This document shows positions 31,774 to 43,321 of a stretch of DNA of 64,000 nucleotides, in pieces. A program made the position numbers and the translations under genes. The stretch is from Sporothrix humicola. Its lineage: Eukaryota; Ascomycota; Sordariomycetes; Ophiostomatales; Ophiostomataceae. The notes under the pieces were generated by a model. That model had not been told where the DNA came from. It saw only the letters and a list, made by a program, of their open reading frames with translations, and did not search any database. Position 1 is the stretch's first letter. Each line of letters begins with the position of its first letter. Where the stretch lies: the NCBI GenBank assembly GCA_021396245.1, contig WNYE01000033.1, positions 62,001-126,000 of the forward strand. Direction: 5' to 3'.

Positions 31774-33373
31774 CTACCGGTTTATCCCTCCCTCACCAAC
31801 ATCCTCGACCATGACTGCCTCCACCTCCGCCCCAACATCGCCCTTGTCTTTGTCCTGCTGCGCCAGGTCGCGGAACAGCACGACGGGCGTCTCGCCAAAC
31901 TGGATGCACATTTCCTCGAGTGTGAGGCCGGCGGACTCGGGCAAGACGAAATAGACGGCGGCGGCCATGACGGTGGTCAAGACGATGAAAACGAGATAGT
32001 AGCGCCAGCCAATGGTGGCAAAGGCGACGGTGGACGGCGTCACATAGGCAATAGAGCAGCAGTAGTAGGTGACCATGGCAATGGTGACGCCCTCGCTCCG
32101 GAGGTGGGACGGCCAGATCTCGGCGGTGTACACAAAGGAGCCGACGTCATAGAAAAAGTTGTACAAGAAGCCAAATCCAAAGATGAACGCCACGCCGGCG
32201 CTGAGGCCGGGCTTGTTGGTCGTGTTGAGGTACAGGGCCTGGATGGCCGTTTCGCAGACGAGACAGACCAGACAGCACAGCGTGCCCAAGAACATGAACA
32301 TGGTGCGGCCGAAGCGGTCGACGAGCATGCCGCCCAGGACACCGCCTAGAATGCAGGCGACAAACCAGGCGACGGAGAGGCCAAACTGGGTGGTGGACCC
32401 GTACCCCAGGCCGGCAAAGAGCGTCGGGTTCAGAAAGGCAATGACGAGCACGCCCGTCGACTGGCAGCCCAGCCAGACAATCATTGTGCACAGCGTCCGT
32501 TTGCGGAGGGACGGCGTCTTGAGAATGTGCAGGTACCCGCGCGGCAGCTCCGACTCGGCGCGCACCTGCTCGCGGATCTGGTACATTTCCGCCTTGGCCA
32601 GCCGGTTGTCGGGGTCGTCCTTGCTCTTGTGCAGTCTTTCGAGAATATGGAGAGCCTCGTCGTAGCGGGACTTTGTGGCCAGCCACCGCGGCGACTCCGG
32701 CACCAAGAGAATGGACACCATGAGAAGGAGCGAGACGGCCGCGTTGATCACAAAATTGAGGCGCCACTGGATTGGATGGTCGACATAGCTGAACCCCAGC
32801 GACGCCACCGCCGAGATCAGGTAGCCGCTGTTGAGCGCCACAATGTGGAACGACACCATGAACCCGCGCGCGTGCGCCGCCGACAGCTCGCTAATGTACA
32901 CGGGCGCAATCGTAAAGGCAATCGACGACCCGATGCCCGCCAGCCCGCGGCCGACCATGAACATGGCCAGGTTGGTGGCGCCGGCGGTCAGGCTGGAGCC
33001 CAGCACCAGGAAAAAGGCGCCCAGGCACATGCCAATACGGCGGCCATATTTTGTCAAAACAGGGCCCTGCACCAGAGCGCCAATCACGCCGCCGCCCAGA
33101 AACACGCCCAGAATGCCGCTCGAGACAGACGGGCCGTTGACAGACAGGAACTTGTCGATAAACGAGGGCAGAGCAAGCGCTCCTGAAATGACATTCGACG
33201 TGTAGCCGTAGAGGAACGAGCCCAGCGTAATGGGAAGGATGGCCTTTGAGGTCAGCAAGGAATAAGACTTTGTTTTATTTCCCACATCGACTTACAGCAT
33301 AATTGGCCAGAGAGGTGTGTGGCTGGGTGGACTTGCCGTCGCTGGCAACAGCACTCGCACGTAATTTGCCCAT
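31774..33373 (-). CDS. MFS sugar transporter, two exons
   Basis: A 515-aa member of the sugar porter family (12 membrane helices), expected in the plasma membrane to import a hexose or related sugar by proton symport. Exon 1 is 33373-33296 (26 codons, MGKLRASAVASDGK...), the intron 33295-33244 (GTAAGT, GCTGAC branch, AAAG acceptor) and exon 2 33243-31774. Motifs: ITLGSFLYGYTSN in helix 1, KYGRRIGM after helix 2, GRGLAGIGSSIAF then PVYISELSAAHARG after helix 4, VPESPRWL after helix 6, DRFGRTMF, IWPSHLRSEG and LPESAGLTLEEM at the end. Some positions depart from the consensus (PES instead of PET, GRT instead of GRR), so the substrate could be unusual. No regulatory neighbour suggests a sugar-use cluster. 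Confidence 0.93.
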
Positions 33374-35694
33374 TGTGTAAAGTCGTAACGCAACGATGGA
33401 GATGGAGGTGGTCTGCAATCGTCAATTGATCATTGTGTGTACACACATACGGCCTCCATCACGAAATGAAAAAGAAATGCAATTCACATATATATTTGTT
33501 TACTCATACCCCTGTAAGTCAGAATCAATAGCCACGGCCATTGAAAGTCTGGACCTGCATGGTGTGTTGCGGTACTTCCACTTGTACACAGTACGCAGCA
33601 CGAAAATCCGGGGTAAATACGGGGTAGCCGCGGAACTTGGAATCTGCAGCCTGCGTCTTGTCTTGGCAGTGGACAGCGGCAACGGCAGGCGCCGCGTGGC
33701 GCAAAGCGGGGATAGAGGTGTGTGTGCCTAACATATGTACTACTTCACAGATCAATAACCAGGATTGTACCCGTGGAAGCTTTCCTATAGAATTCTCTGG
33801 TTCATGTTTCGTCTATGGGTCGTGGACAAACTTCGGTCATACTGACAGTCGTTTCGGTGGCGGGATTGCGATGTAGGAATAGTATGTGCCAAATCGGTGC
33901 GTTGCACGGGGCAGGGCTGTTGTCTCTTTTCATTCGACTCCTCCAGAGATGTCGCATTTAATGGCACACTTTGAGCACATCAGTTGTTGTCTTGATTGTT
34001 GTCGATAGAATATGCCCAAGTCGAGTGGGAGCCAGTGGATCGACCCATCCAATTTCCTAATCGGGAAACTCACCAGTGTAAGTGCAAAAGTGGAGAGAGC
34101 CAAGACCAAGACGATGTACGACATGAGTGAGAATGCATTCTGACACTATCGCAACGGTGGCATATTTTAGCACGTGGGAAAGGCTTCGAAGATAAAAGTA
34201 CGGTCGTTGTTAGTTTTCAATGCATGGTTGCTTTTAGAGGAGATTTGCTCTGCCCCCGACAACGGTATCGCAGACCGCGGCGTTCTTGCGCAGTTATGAC
34301 TGCAGGCGACAAAACCCGGCACAGATAACGGTATCAAACAGAACTGGTTACATACCTATTCGTGAATTATGGTGCACCAAAGGCAGTTTGTGTACAATTT
34401 CTTGTCTTTTCACCGTCATAATGTCTTGAAATATTGACATAGACGCAGAGGCCAGCAAAAAGTATCCCGACTATTTCCTACTTGCCGTCTCGACCATACG
34501 GCAATGGTCCAACGATTGATATCCCCCACCTCCACGCATAAGAGCCCGGCATCTGTGCCGGCCTAGCTAAGCCAGGGCAGATCAAGGCTGTGACATCCAT
34601 TGTCAACATCATGCCAACATCATTCCACTCATCGGCACCGAACTCCATGGCATGCATCTCTGTCAGTTGTCCCAATCAAGGCCGTTGAGCAGCCTCTTCT
34701 AGCCGCAAGGCGCCTTCATGGTGTTTCGAGACCAAGAATTTGTCAATGTTGGATTTCAGGGCATTTTCGCCGCTACAGCATGTGTACAAGGGGCTGTCCC
34801 TATCGTTCCTTAGAATCAGGGGCGCCCGCCCTGTTTGGCAACCCCACGATTGGCCGGCACGCCCAAGGCTTCCATTCATTCGTCATTGCTCCATCAACTC
34901 TCTCCAGGCAAGGGCACCATCGATGCGTAGTACCACGGAGCCAACGATCGGCGGTACATGGTGGCCATCATTCCGTACGGCAGCCAGCTTCGGCCAGCAT
35001 TCCATCCTCAGTTGAGGGCCGCCGTCAAGGTCAAGGCTGAGCCCGAGCCAGGCGTTTTAGACCACTCCAACACGGCGTGTTTCAAGACTTTTGCGATGAT
35101 GAGTCTGTCAGGCAGCTGCATCACGCGTTTGTTTCCGTGTCTGTCCTGGACTGCCAAGTGTGTGGGTGATGGTCGTTGCGTGCCACAATTGTGCGATAGT
35201 AAACATGCTGGTTCCAGATTATAAGGCCGGGGGTGTCGATTGGGACGATGGCTCCAAGGACGATGGCCTCAAGGACGGCGACGCGACGATAACACGATAA
35301 CATTCAGAAGATGTTGGTCTTTCGACACGGGTTTCGGATCACGACCGTATGAGAGCGGTTAGTGGGCGTCGACGGACTGCGGACAGTATGACCAGGCAGT
35401 GATTATGCATTGCGACCGGAGAGGGCTGCGTCATGTAAAGATAACTTGTGGATGTCCTCATCACAATTAGCCGATGCTTGGTGTTCGAGTGTGGTGAATA
35501 AGTTTAATTCTTACTAAAGACTGTCGACAGTGTAGTCGACCTGGCTGTCCTTGGATGTACAGCAATGTACAGAATTGTACGTCGTATTCATGTCTTATCA
35601 GTGAACCAAATTTGTTTCTTATTTCAATTCATTTTTGTCGTAGTCTTCTCTTTCCATTTGATTTTTTCCCATACCCTTCCTAGTCATTTCAGTC

Positions 35695-35790
35695 TTTATT
35701 TCTCTTCTTTTTTTTTTTTTTTAAAAAAACAAAAAAAAAAAAACAAAAACAAAAAACAGTAGAGCAAAAGGAAGAAAAAAAAAATATGAA
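35695..35790. repeat. Poly-T/poly-A low-complexity tract
   Basis: A T-rich run (about 17 consecutive T) is followed directly by A-rich sequence with scattered C. It forms an imperfect T/A inverted block that could be a replication-slippage site or a relic of an A-tailed insertion. Confidence 0.7.
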
Positions 35791-37354
35791 CAGAAAATTT
35801 AAAGCACAAAAACTTAATGCACATAAAGCAGAATACTAGTATCAATGTTGAACACCTTCGTCTATTCTCCATTCAATGTCAAAATGCTATCTCGGCCGAC
35901 AGCCGTCGTCCGATATCCCATTGCCGCGGGCATCGACAGTTGATACTGCTACTGCTGACAGGTGTGGCCTTTTAGGGCATAGCGTATGTTAGGGTGGTAC
36001 CTGGATTTCTTTTTTCTTTGTTTCTTTGTTTTTACCTTGGTAGCGTCGAATTTGATTTCGACACTGCTAGATAAAAATAGCACAGTTCAAAGGCGTCGCG
36101 CGACTCAGTGCCGCATCGATGCGTCGATTAGCATTCTTTAAAAGTTGGTCTGTTCAGAGTTCTCACCTCTCTGGTGGAACGCCAAGCAGCCAAATGCCGG
36201 TTTCCGGGTGCGTGGACATGCGAGGAACGGCGGAACCAGTCAATTAGTCAATCGGCGGGAGTCGAGGGAGTAAATACGAGATTTTGGGACAGGAAACCAC
36301 CCAAAATGATATGCAGTTGCATCGGCGATTGTCTCAATCAGCTCTTTTTTCGCTGCTGCCTATTTCATGTCATCACGCATTTCCCATCGCTCTTTTTCGT
36401 TTCCTCACTTCACATTAGCAAACGATGGTACTAAGGTGCTGCCCGCGGAGATTCGTCGTGCCCACGGACTCTGACCGTGATCGTTCTGCACATCATTCTG
36501 CACATTGATTTTACTTTCGATTCCGGCGGTGGAGGACGAGTAGGGCTGTAAAAAGGAGACAACAAGAATAAAAGAAGAAATTGAACAAATGTCAAACAGT
36601 TGAAGAGAAATGAAAAGACAGTAAACAATATGTTTTGGCGACGGACGACCGCTCCGGAGTTTAGGCCTTGCTCGGCTGGCTCTTCATTCCTCTTTTGTTT
36701 CTTTGAGTTCTGTCTTGTTTCTGTCCCTGTTTCTTTCTTTGTTATGCTGAATCCTTCCATCCTTTTTGCGTCTCTTCCCCTTTCGCACCAAATCCTTTCC
36801 AAAATCCCTCTAGTCCCCACTCGCTGCGAGCCATGACGTTTGCCAGCTTTGCAGTTTCAGGGGTTCGAAATGCTGATCGATCGCGCGGCGTGCTGGGCAG
36901 GGCGCCAACCGTCTTGGCTGGCAAGGCTGGTCATGAGTTGCCATTCAACCATTTTACTCAGTAATTACTAAATTCAAACTCCAAAACAATGAAGGATTCC
37001 TTAAACAAACTACAGTGTGCATCGTGTGGCGCAGTTGTGGAGAGGCGGGATTGAAGACATCGAACGAAAGAAAAGAAAAGCAGAGAAAAAGCAGATTGAA
37101 CCCGCCCAAACTGAAACTACGCCCGAGGGGCTGTACCTGTGCCTGTCCCCAGAAATGAAAATGCAAATGAAATTCGGCCCAGGAAAGTCCACTAAAACAA
37201 CAAAACACAAACCACACTAAACAAAGCAAAGCCCGTCAAGCCCATCAAGCCCGTCAAATCACTAAGAAAACGGCGCGACCTGCCAATCAAAGGTTACGAC
37301 AACAAAGGCAAAAGTGGAGGATGGACCCCTGTCCAGTCCAGTCCAGGCCAAGTT

Positions 37355-37387
37355 TGCGCCGGCCCTGCGCCGGCCTTGCGCCGGCCT
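37355..37387. repeat. 11-bp GC-rich tandem repeat, three copies
   Basis: Three adjacent copies of TGCGCCGGCCT (the first ending in C) lie in non-coding DNA. A short palindromic GGGCTGCAGCCC follows. Confidence 0.8.
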
Positions 37388-38438
37388 TAAGGGCTGCAGC
37401 CCGCTGCAGCCCATAAAAACAAGGTTCTCAGGCTCTTTTTGTGTCTTTGTGGCGGTTCTTCCAGTTTTCTTAGTGGGCGTCCCGATATGCTTGTTTTTTT
37501 CGCTCGTTCTCCTTTTGGGAGGCATTTTGTTGTCAGTGTTGTCAGCCAGTTGTCATTGTTTAAGCTGGTCCATCGAGACGACAACATCGTATTCACGACA
37601 TCAAATGATACAGTTGTAGGCAACAGTGTAAGAGTCAATCAAACCGGACATAATAATGAGATGAGCTGTCTGATGCCAGTGTTGCGAGTTGAAGCATCTC
37701 CGACGGGAAGAGACAGAGACAATTGGTATCGTCCGTTGGTACGTTAAGGAAGCACAAGAAGACACAAAGACGGATGTTATTATTCGGGTGTTTGACGGGT
37801 GTTTTCTGGAACTGTAGCCTCTTGTCTGCTGTGCCACGGGGCACGAAACGGCTCGTTTGTCCAGCCGTCCAGCCGTGCCAGGGGAGCTTGGACGAGTAAC
37901 AGCGAACGAGAAATGCGAGATGTGCCGCGTCGGCCTGTTTCTGGCAGTGTCTGCAGGTCTGCAACCCTGTCGCGTCATGGAAGGGCACCAGAGCGAGACC
38001 AACGAGAAGAGAGGAGAGACGGGAGAGACAGGAGAGACAGGAGTATCTGGGGCGTTCTCTGGGCCTGTTGACCTTATTTCGGAGTATTTCTTGAGAGGGG
38101 AACGCATAAAAGTTGAGCGTCTCCAGTCATAACTCTACTGGACTGTCGATCTTGAACAGGAAGAGAAGGTAGCCGGGTCTAAAAACAGGGGAAGCCCGAC
38201 AGAAGGACAGAAAACATTAAAACGTTGCAATACCGGAGACTGCCCTACCAGCCTACCAGTAGATAAAGTTGGTTGTGGTTGTCGGGTCTGCCTACTTTTT
38301 CCAGATTGTCATTACCCGTCCTCGCACTTTATCCTTAATCTTTATCGCGCCCCTGAAATTGCAATAGCACCCCAGTTCGCGACTGACGATAATTTTAATT
38401 TCTTTACCACGAAACTTCATCGACATTCGACTCTTACG

Positions 38439-38468
38439 ATGCCTCCTGCGACGAAGCCACGATGTTAA
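38439..38468 (+). promoter_or_regulatory. Upstream open reading frame overlapping the GT90 start
   Basis: An ATG at 38439 opens a 9-codon frame (MPPATKPRC) whose TAA at 38466 ends four bases past the first base of the GT90 ATG (38462), in a different frame. A ribosome using the uORF would finish on top of the main start, an arrangement that can couple or depress translation of the main frame. Visible in sequence; the regulatory effect is inference. Confidence 0.5.
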
Positions 38469-41256
38469 ACATTCTGTCCAAGACCCGATCCGGTCTTGGC
38501 TCGGCCATTCCTTTTTCTCTCAGACAGTCGGCGCCCCCCGCCTTGGCCGTCTCGGCGGCCCTCCTTGGCAGCATCTTGGCCGGGCGCTTGGCTTCGCTGC
38601 CGCTGGAGATTTGGTCGGAGCTGACGTGCTGGGCGGCGCTCTTGGCGGCGGTCAAGCTTACGGGCGGGACGGGGAGGACATTACGACATTCGACTTTGAA
38701 TCCGAATTCAAATTTAAACCACGATCGAAGTCATGCACTTTCCACCGGAATCTGGCGCGCGATTGCGCTGTGGTTTGTGGCGATCTGCCTGACGTCGGTG
38801 ACGGTGTACAAGACGGAGCTGGGGATGGTTTTGTTGGTGGTGAGTTTGCGTCGCCGACAACTTATCTGATTTGATTTCTCGCAGCTAACAGGCAGCCCGC
38901 GATAACACCGCTTCTCCTGATTGCTGAGCGCCTCTTTGGCAACGACACAGACGACACAAACGGCCGCTTTTCATCCCTTTTACACAACAGCATCTGGGGC
39001 ACGATTCTGATTGCAGTCCTGTGCACGGGCAGCCTCGTGAGCTGGAACTTTAACAATGTCGCGCCGGCGATTGGCCCGATGGCGGCATTCTTTTTCGTCT
39101 TTACAATATTTACACACAGGTCCGAGTCGGCATCAGCACGATCGTCACGAGTCTGCCGCTTTATCAGCTCCCTCATTCCGTCTCTCGATATCCACGAATG
39201 CTTGGGGTCGGTCGCGTGGCGGATGCTCTTTCTATTGGGGGCTGTGGCCGCCGGCGATATTTACCTGTTTGGCGCGGTGCAGGTCGAGATCGCGGCCACA
39301 GCGAGTCTCGGCCTGGCCAAGGCGCTGTTCTGGTTCTTTGCCGTGCAGGCGATGCAGTCGGCGCCGGCGTATGAGAAGCTGTCTCTGTCGGAACCCATTG
39401 ACTTGGGCCCCCGGTCGCCCTCGTTTTCCTTTTCCTTCTCGACACACCCTCCTTCCTGGCGCATTGCCTCGACGATCCTCACCTTTGGGCTGCTCTCGAC
39501 CAGCGATCCCTTTACGCAACTGACCGACATCAACGCCCTGGCCGTTGTGGCTGCGTCTCTCTTAACCCTAACCCAGCTTACACTCCTCCTCCCCCGCGAT
39601 ACACGCTGGACCCGCGTGGTCTGGGCCGCCTTTGCCCTCGTGCCCGTCGTCCCGTTTGTCGCCAACACGGCCGCCCTCTGGGGCTTCTATCCGGCGCCGC
39701 CGCACACGCTGCTGCACCACGAGCACCCGGTCGAGGGCCTGATGCGGCAGGCGCAGGCGCAGTTCCACGAGATGCTGGCGAACCAGTCGCACGACGTCGC
39801 GGCGGCGACCAACGAGTACAGGAGGAGGTATGGAGGGGCTGAAGCACCACCCGGCTTCGCGCAGTGGTTCACGTTTGCGCACGAGATGGGCGCGCAAATC
39901 ATTGACGAGTACGACATGATCCACGAGGCGTTGGAGCCGCTGCGGGCGCTGTCCGGGAAAGACATTCAGGCGGCCATGGACAGTGTGTACAGCCTCAAAG
40001 GGGCCGACGTGTGGCGGTGTACGTTCAAGGCGGACAGCCGGCAGACAACATGCACGCACCCATCGCGCACGTTTGACCGGTACGGGCACGACATGTTTAA
40101 TGCGCTGCTGGGCGGCGGCTCCTTTGGCGGCGGCGTGCCCAACACGACGGTGCACCTGGACGTGGACGTGACCTTTTTGGTGAACCACCTGGACGAGCCG
40201 CGGCTGTTACTGTCGACGCCAGAACAGACGGGCAAAGAAAAGTACACTGTGACTGATCTCGAGCACAAGCCTGTGTGGGACATTCTCACCAAAAACTGCG
40301 GACAACAATCACCCTCCAACAAGACAACCGATTCTCCCACCGTCGACACGTTTGGCATTCCTTTCGTCGCCGACATACACGCCAAAAACGATCTCTGCAA
40401 GCACCCCGAGTACAAGGACATGCACGGCATCTTCCTGAGCCCAGTGTCGTTCCCCCTCATCCAAGGCATCGCCCCGATTCTGTCGTCCGGCACCTTGTCC
40501 ACCATGGGCGACATTGTCTACCCCAGCCCGGCCTACAGCGAGCAGAGCTTCATGTACGACCCGGCCACCGACGTCCCCTGGGACCAAAAGACGAATACCG
40601 TGTACTGGGCCGGGTCGACGACGGGCGCCTATGCCGACACGCCAAAGACGTGGAGTGGCTACCACCGCCACAGAGTCGTGGCCCTCGCCCAGAACCTGGA
40701 AGGCAAGCTGCACGCTTATTTGTCGGACGAGGACGGCTCTGTCCGCCGTGTGCTGTCCCCCTTTTTAAACGGCCGCCTGTTCGACATTGCGTTCACGCGC
40801 GTCTTCCAGTGCGAGCACCGCGTCTGCCGTGAGATGCGGAGCTTCTTCCGGCCGCGACCGTGGGCCGGCCGCGACGACGCCATGCGGTCGCGCCTCGTGT
40901 TTGGCGTCGACGGCAACGGCATCAGCGGGCGGTACTACAAGCTGGTCGGCAGCGGGTCGGCCCCCCTGAAGCAGACACTCCTAAAAGAATGGCACGACGA
41001 GCGGCTGGTGCCGTGGGTGCACTACTTCCCAGTCTCCCAGGGTATGGAGGAGGTGCCGGAACTGGTGTCATACCTGACCTCGCCAAGAGGAGAGCGAGCA
41101 GCCCGCACCGTCGCCGAAAACGGCAAGCGGTGGTCGACCGAGGCCCTCAGACCAGCCGACCGGGCCGTCTACGTGTACCGCCTGATGCTGGAGCTGGCGC
41201 GCCTGCAAGACCCTAGGAGGCCGGCAGGGAGTGCCGTCGTGCCGGTGGGTGTGTAA
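38462..41256 (+). CDS. Membrane glycosyltransferase family 90 (CAP10-like), two exons
   Basis: A 912-aa GT90 protein. The family includes Cryptococcus CAP10/Cxt1-type xylosyltransferases and animal POGLUT, which transfer xylose or glucose in the secretory pathway. Exon 1 is 38462-38839, the intron 38840-38895 (GTGAGT, CTAAC branch 6 nt before the CAG acceptor) and exon 2 38896-41256. The first 330 or so residues are hydrophobic with roughly eight to ten candidate membrane helices, as in the large ascomycete GT90 subfamily. The catalytic part begins near residue 400. Family motifs are VYWAGSTTGAYADT (about 693-706), WSGYHRHRVV, FGVDGNGISGRYYKLVGSGS (about 792-811) and the acceptor-side WHDERLVPWVHYFPV. 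It is convergent with the GT69 gene, with 88 bp between stops. The exact sugar cannot be told. An alternative small intron near 39108 was considered and not needed. Confidence 0.88.
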
Positions 41257-41344
41257 AGTCGTCTTGTAAATGATACCATTTGTTGTAATGTATTTAGATT
41301 TAGATTCTAGCGTCATATTCCCATTTATTTATTACCCATGCAAG

Positions 41345-42604
41345 TCACACATGCGCCCATCCGTTCTCGACGAGAACCTGCATCTCGTTGACGATGCAGT
41401 GCCGGCCCGTCTCTGTGTTTTCTTTAGCCGCCTTTTGCCACGCGGCCATCCGTGCATCCACGATCCGCTCCTTGAACCATGTCGTCGTCGTCCACCTCCG
41501 CAGTCGGTTGGCCCACAGACCGTAGGCAATGTCCAGGCTCGACAGCCATGGCCGATGCTGGCCTGAGTTTTGTCCTTGTGGGTGGACACCCTCGTACGCC
41601 TTTTTGTTGTACCCGACACGCACGTTCGTGTTCATCCACACGCCCTTTTCTGATTTATGGCTGGCCGCATTGTCGGCATGAATGAGACAGCACTCGGACG
41701 CTTCCAGGTGAGATTCAGCCAGACTGTCCGGCAGCCCTCGGAACTGCAGTCCACTGTAAAAGGGCGCCGCGTCCATCGCCACCATGCCGTTCCAGCAGCT
41801 CTGGACAGGCACTGCCTCGCCTCGCAGGACGGCAGACCGTGACGCTCTCGATCGAAAGAAGGGCCACTGCAGCATCAGCGGCTCCTGGCCCTCGCTGTCC
41901 CGCAGCGCAAACGTGTCGTAGAGCAGGGGCGCTTTGGTGGCGTCCAGAGAGCATGCTGCCGCGTAGTCGCCGTTGCGTGTGGCGAGCAGACTCGTAGCGT
42001 CAGTTGCGGAAAAGATTATGTCTTCAATGAAGAGGATTCTGTCGTAGACGATGCCCTTCTTTTTCTCAGCTAGAAGGGGGGTGAGGACAGAGTTGCGCAG
42101 GCCGGCCAGGTACGGTATGCGCCGACGGTGCGTCTCGCCGGCCGAGTCAGTGATCCACCCGGGCGAATCCTTGCCTTTCTCCGGCGGCTTGATCTCGTCA
42201 GCGTGTGTTCTGCTGTCGAGTATCACTCGCCGGGGGATGTTCTTGTCGCCCAACTTTTTGTCCAGCTCTCTCAGCAGGTGCTTTGTGCCGTCCCAGCTGC
42301 CGCTCTCGTAGATGCTGACATAGACGCCGGTGTTGTTGGATGCGCCTCCTAAGCTATCCACCAACTTTAAGAGAGAATCAGACCATGCATCTTTCAAAAC
42401 GCGCTCGCTGTTCCAGTGCAAGCTGGCGATGAAGATGCGCTGGTCGGTGAGATGTGTTGGCTGAAGAACGCTGCTGTGCGCCCTCCCATGCGCGTGCCAT
42501 GCGTGCAAAAGGTCGACAAAACAGACAACGCCCATGATCAGACCGACTGCCAGCCGTAGTCGCCGTGTGCGCCGATGGAAGACTAGCCCAAGTCCGGGGA
42601 GCAT
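41345..42604 (-). CDS. Alpha-1,3-mannosyltransferase-like, GT69 (CAP59/CMT1 family)
   Basis: A 419-aa type II Golgi-type glycosyltransferase of the CAP59_mtransfer family. Cryptococcus CMT1 makes alpha-1,3-mannose links and CAP59 is needed for capsule export. One exon. Residues about 15-36 are the membrane anchor (RLRLAVGLIMGVVCFVDLLH). Family motifs are RIFIASLHWNSERVL (56-70), VYVSIYESGSWDGTK (94-108), YLAGLRN, the DxD-like LFIEDIIFSATDATSLL (191-207), SCWNGMVAMDAAPF (269-282) and ECCLIHAD (304-311). Length and order match ascomycete members. The FIED replaces the more frequent FxNDV form. The gene ends 88 bp from the GT90 gene stop, tail to tail. Together they suggest a shared role in an extracellular glycan, which is inference. 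Confidence 0.92.
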   Translation of the reverse strand: MLPGLGLVFHRRTRRLRLAVGLIMGVVCFVDLLHAWHAHGRAHSSVLQPTHLTDQRIFIASLHWNSERVLKDAWSDSLLKLVDSLGGASNNTGVYVSIYESGSWDGTKHLLRELDKKLGDKNIPRRVILDSRTHADEIKPPEKGKDSPGWITDSAGETHRRRIPYLAGLRNSVLTPLLAEKKKGIVYDRILFIEDIIFSATDATSLLATRNGDYAAACSLDATKAPLLYDTFALRDSEGQEPLMLQWPFFRSRASRSAVLRGEAVPVQSCWNGMVAMDAAPFYSGLQFRGLPDSLAESHLEASECCLIHADNAASHKSEKGVWMNTNVRVGYNKKAYEGVHPQGQNSGQHRPWLSSLDIAYGLWANRLRRWTTTTWFKERIVDARMAAWQKAAKENTETGRHCIVNEMQVLVENGWAHV

Positions 42605-43321
42605 CGTGTCAATTGATCAATTGGACGGCATGTTGTGATGTGGTGAGGTGGAAAAGGCGAGCAACGCTGGAAAGTACGTCCTTTTGTGTCTTTTGTTGCT
42701 GTTGCACTCGCAATTGCGGCACAGCAAGCGAGCCAGATGCCAAGTGCCAAGCTGGGCGTATCTGCTGGGCGTAACACCTCTTGTGCAGCTCAGTACACGC
42801 CGATCGTTTCAAGCCGACAGCGAGGACAGGACGAACAGAACACAGAATGCGCGAGTAAACGAAGAACGATTGCGTGACACGATCAGAAGTTGACAGCGAC
42901 CACAAACGATCCAATGTCAGAATAATGAAACGGCTGAATTGACTTGAAATTGAGAGCCGTTGTGGCTTGGGCTGTGCTGCCTTGCGCTGACTCGTGGCTT
43001 GCGCCCGACAACCAAGTTTCACTGTCTGAATACGAGAAATCGCTCGATTTTCCACTTGGCTTTTCTGCCCTCCCTCCCCTGCCGATCTCAGACCGTCGAT
43101 CTTTGCCGGACACATTTTCCAGCCCTAAAGCTTGTCTCAACACTCTCTTTTCTTTTCTCTTTCTTCACAAATGAATGCAATGTGTTGAAAATAACTAGTT
43201 CATGTCAATTGAATTACACTGAGGAAAATATCACGAACAAAAACATTGACAACTGATCCAGCAATGTCGGACGGAAACGCCAACAACGCAAGACTCCAGC
43301 ACCACGCTCCACAACTACCAA
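42605..43321. other. Intergenic spacer
   Basis: A 717-bp stretch that holds the promoter of the GT69 gene (minus) and the 3' flank of the oligopeptide transporter. Several overlapping small frames are unsupported. Confidence 0.5.

Larger units (their letters stand above)
33374..38461. other. Gene-poor 5.1-kb region with A/T homopolymers
   Basis: No gene is supported over 5.1 kb. The first part (33.4-35.4 kb) has mixed composition and may hold decayed coding sequence; for example, 34958-35070 has a short protein-like frame (VAIIPYGSQLRPAFHPQLR). At 35690-35790 the DNA is almost pure T then A (a run of about 17 T, then A-rich). A 3-copy 11-bp direct repeat is at 37355-37387. The segment up to 38461 contains the promoter of the GT90 gene. 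I found no transposase, reverse transcriptase or terminal repeat. Confidence 0.5.

Noticed and set aside
34958..35224. A protein-like frame (VAIIPYGSQLRPAFHPQLR)
   Set aside because: Too short, no conserved motif recognised, and no splice partners. Mentioned only as possible decayed coding DNA.
36431..36820. A 129-aa minus-strand frame in the gene-poor region
   Set aside because: Lys/Arg- and Phe/Leu-rich low complexity with an equally open opposite strand; no homology seen.
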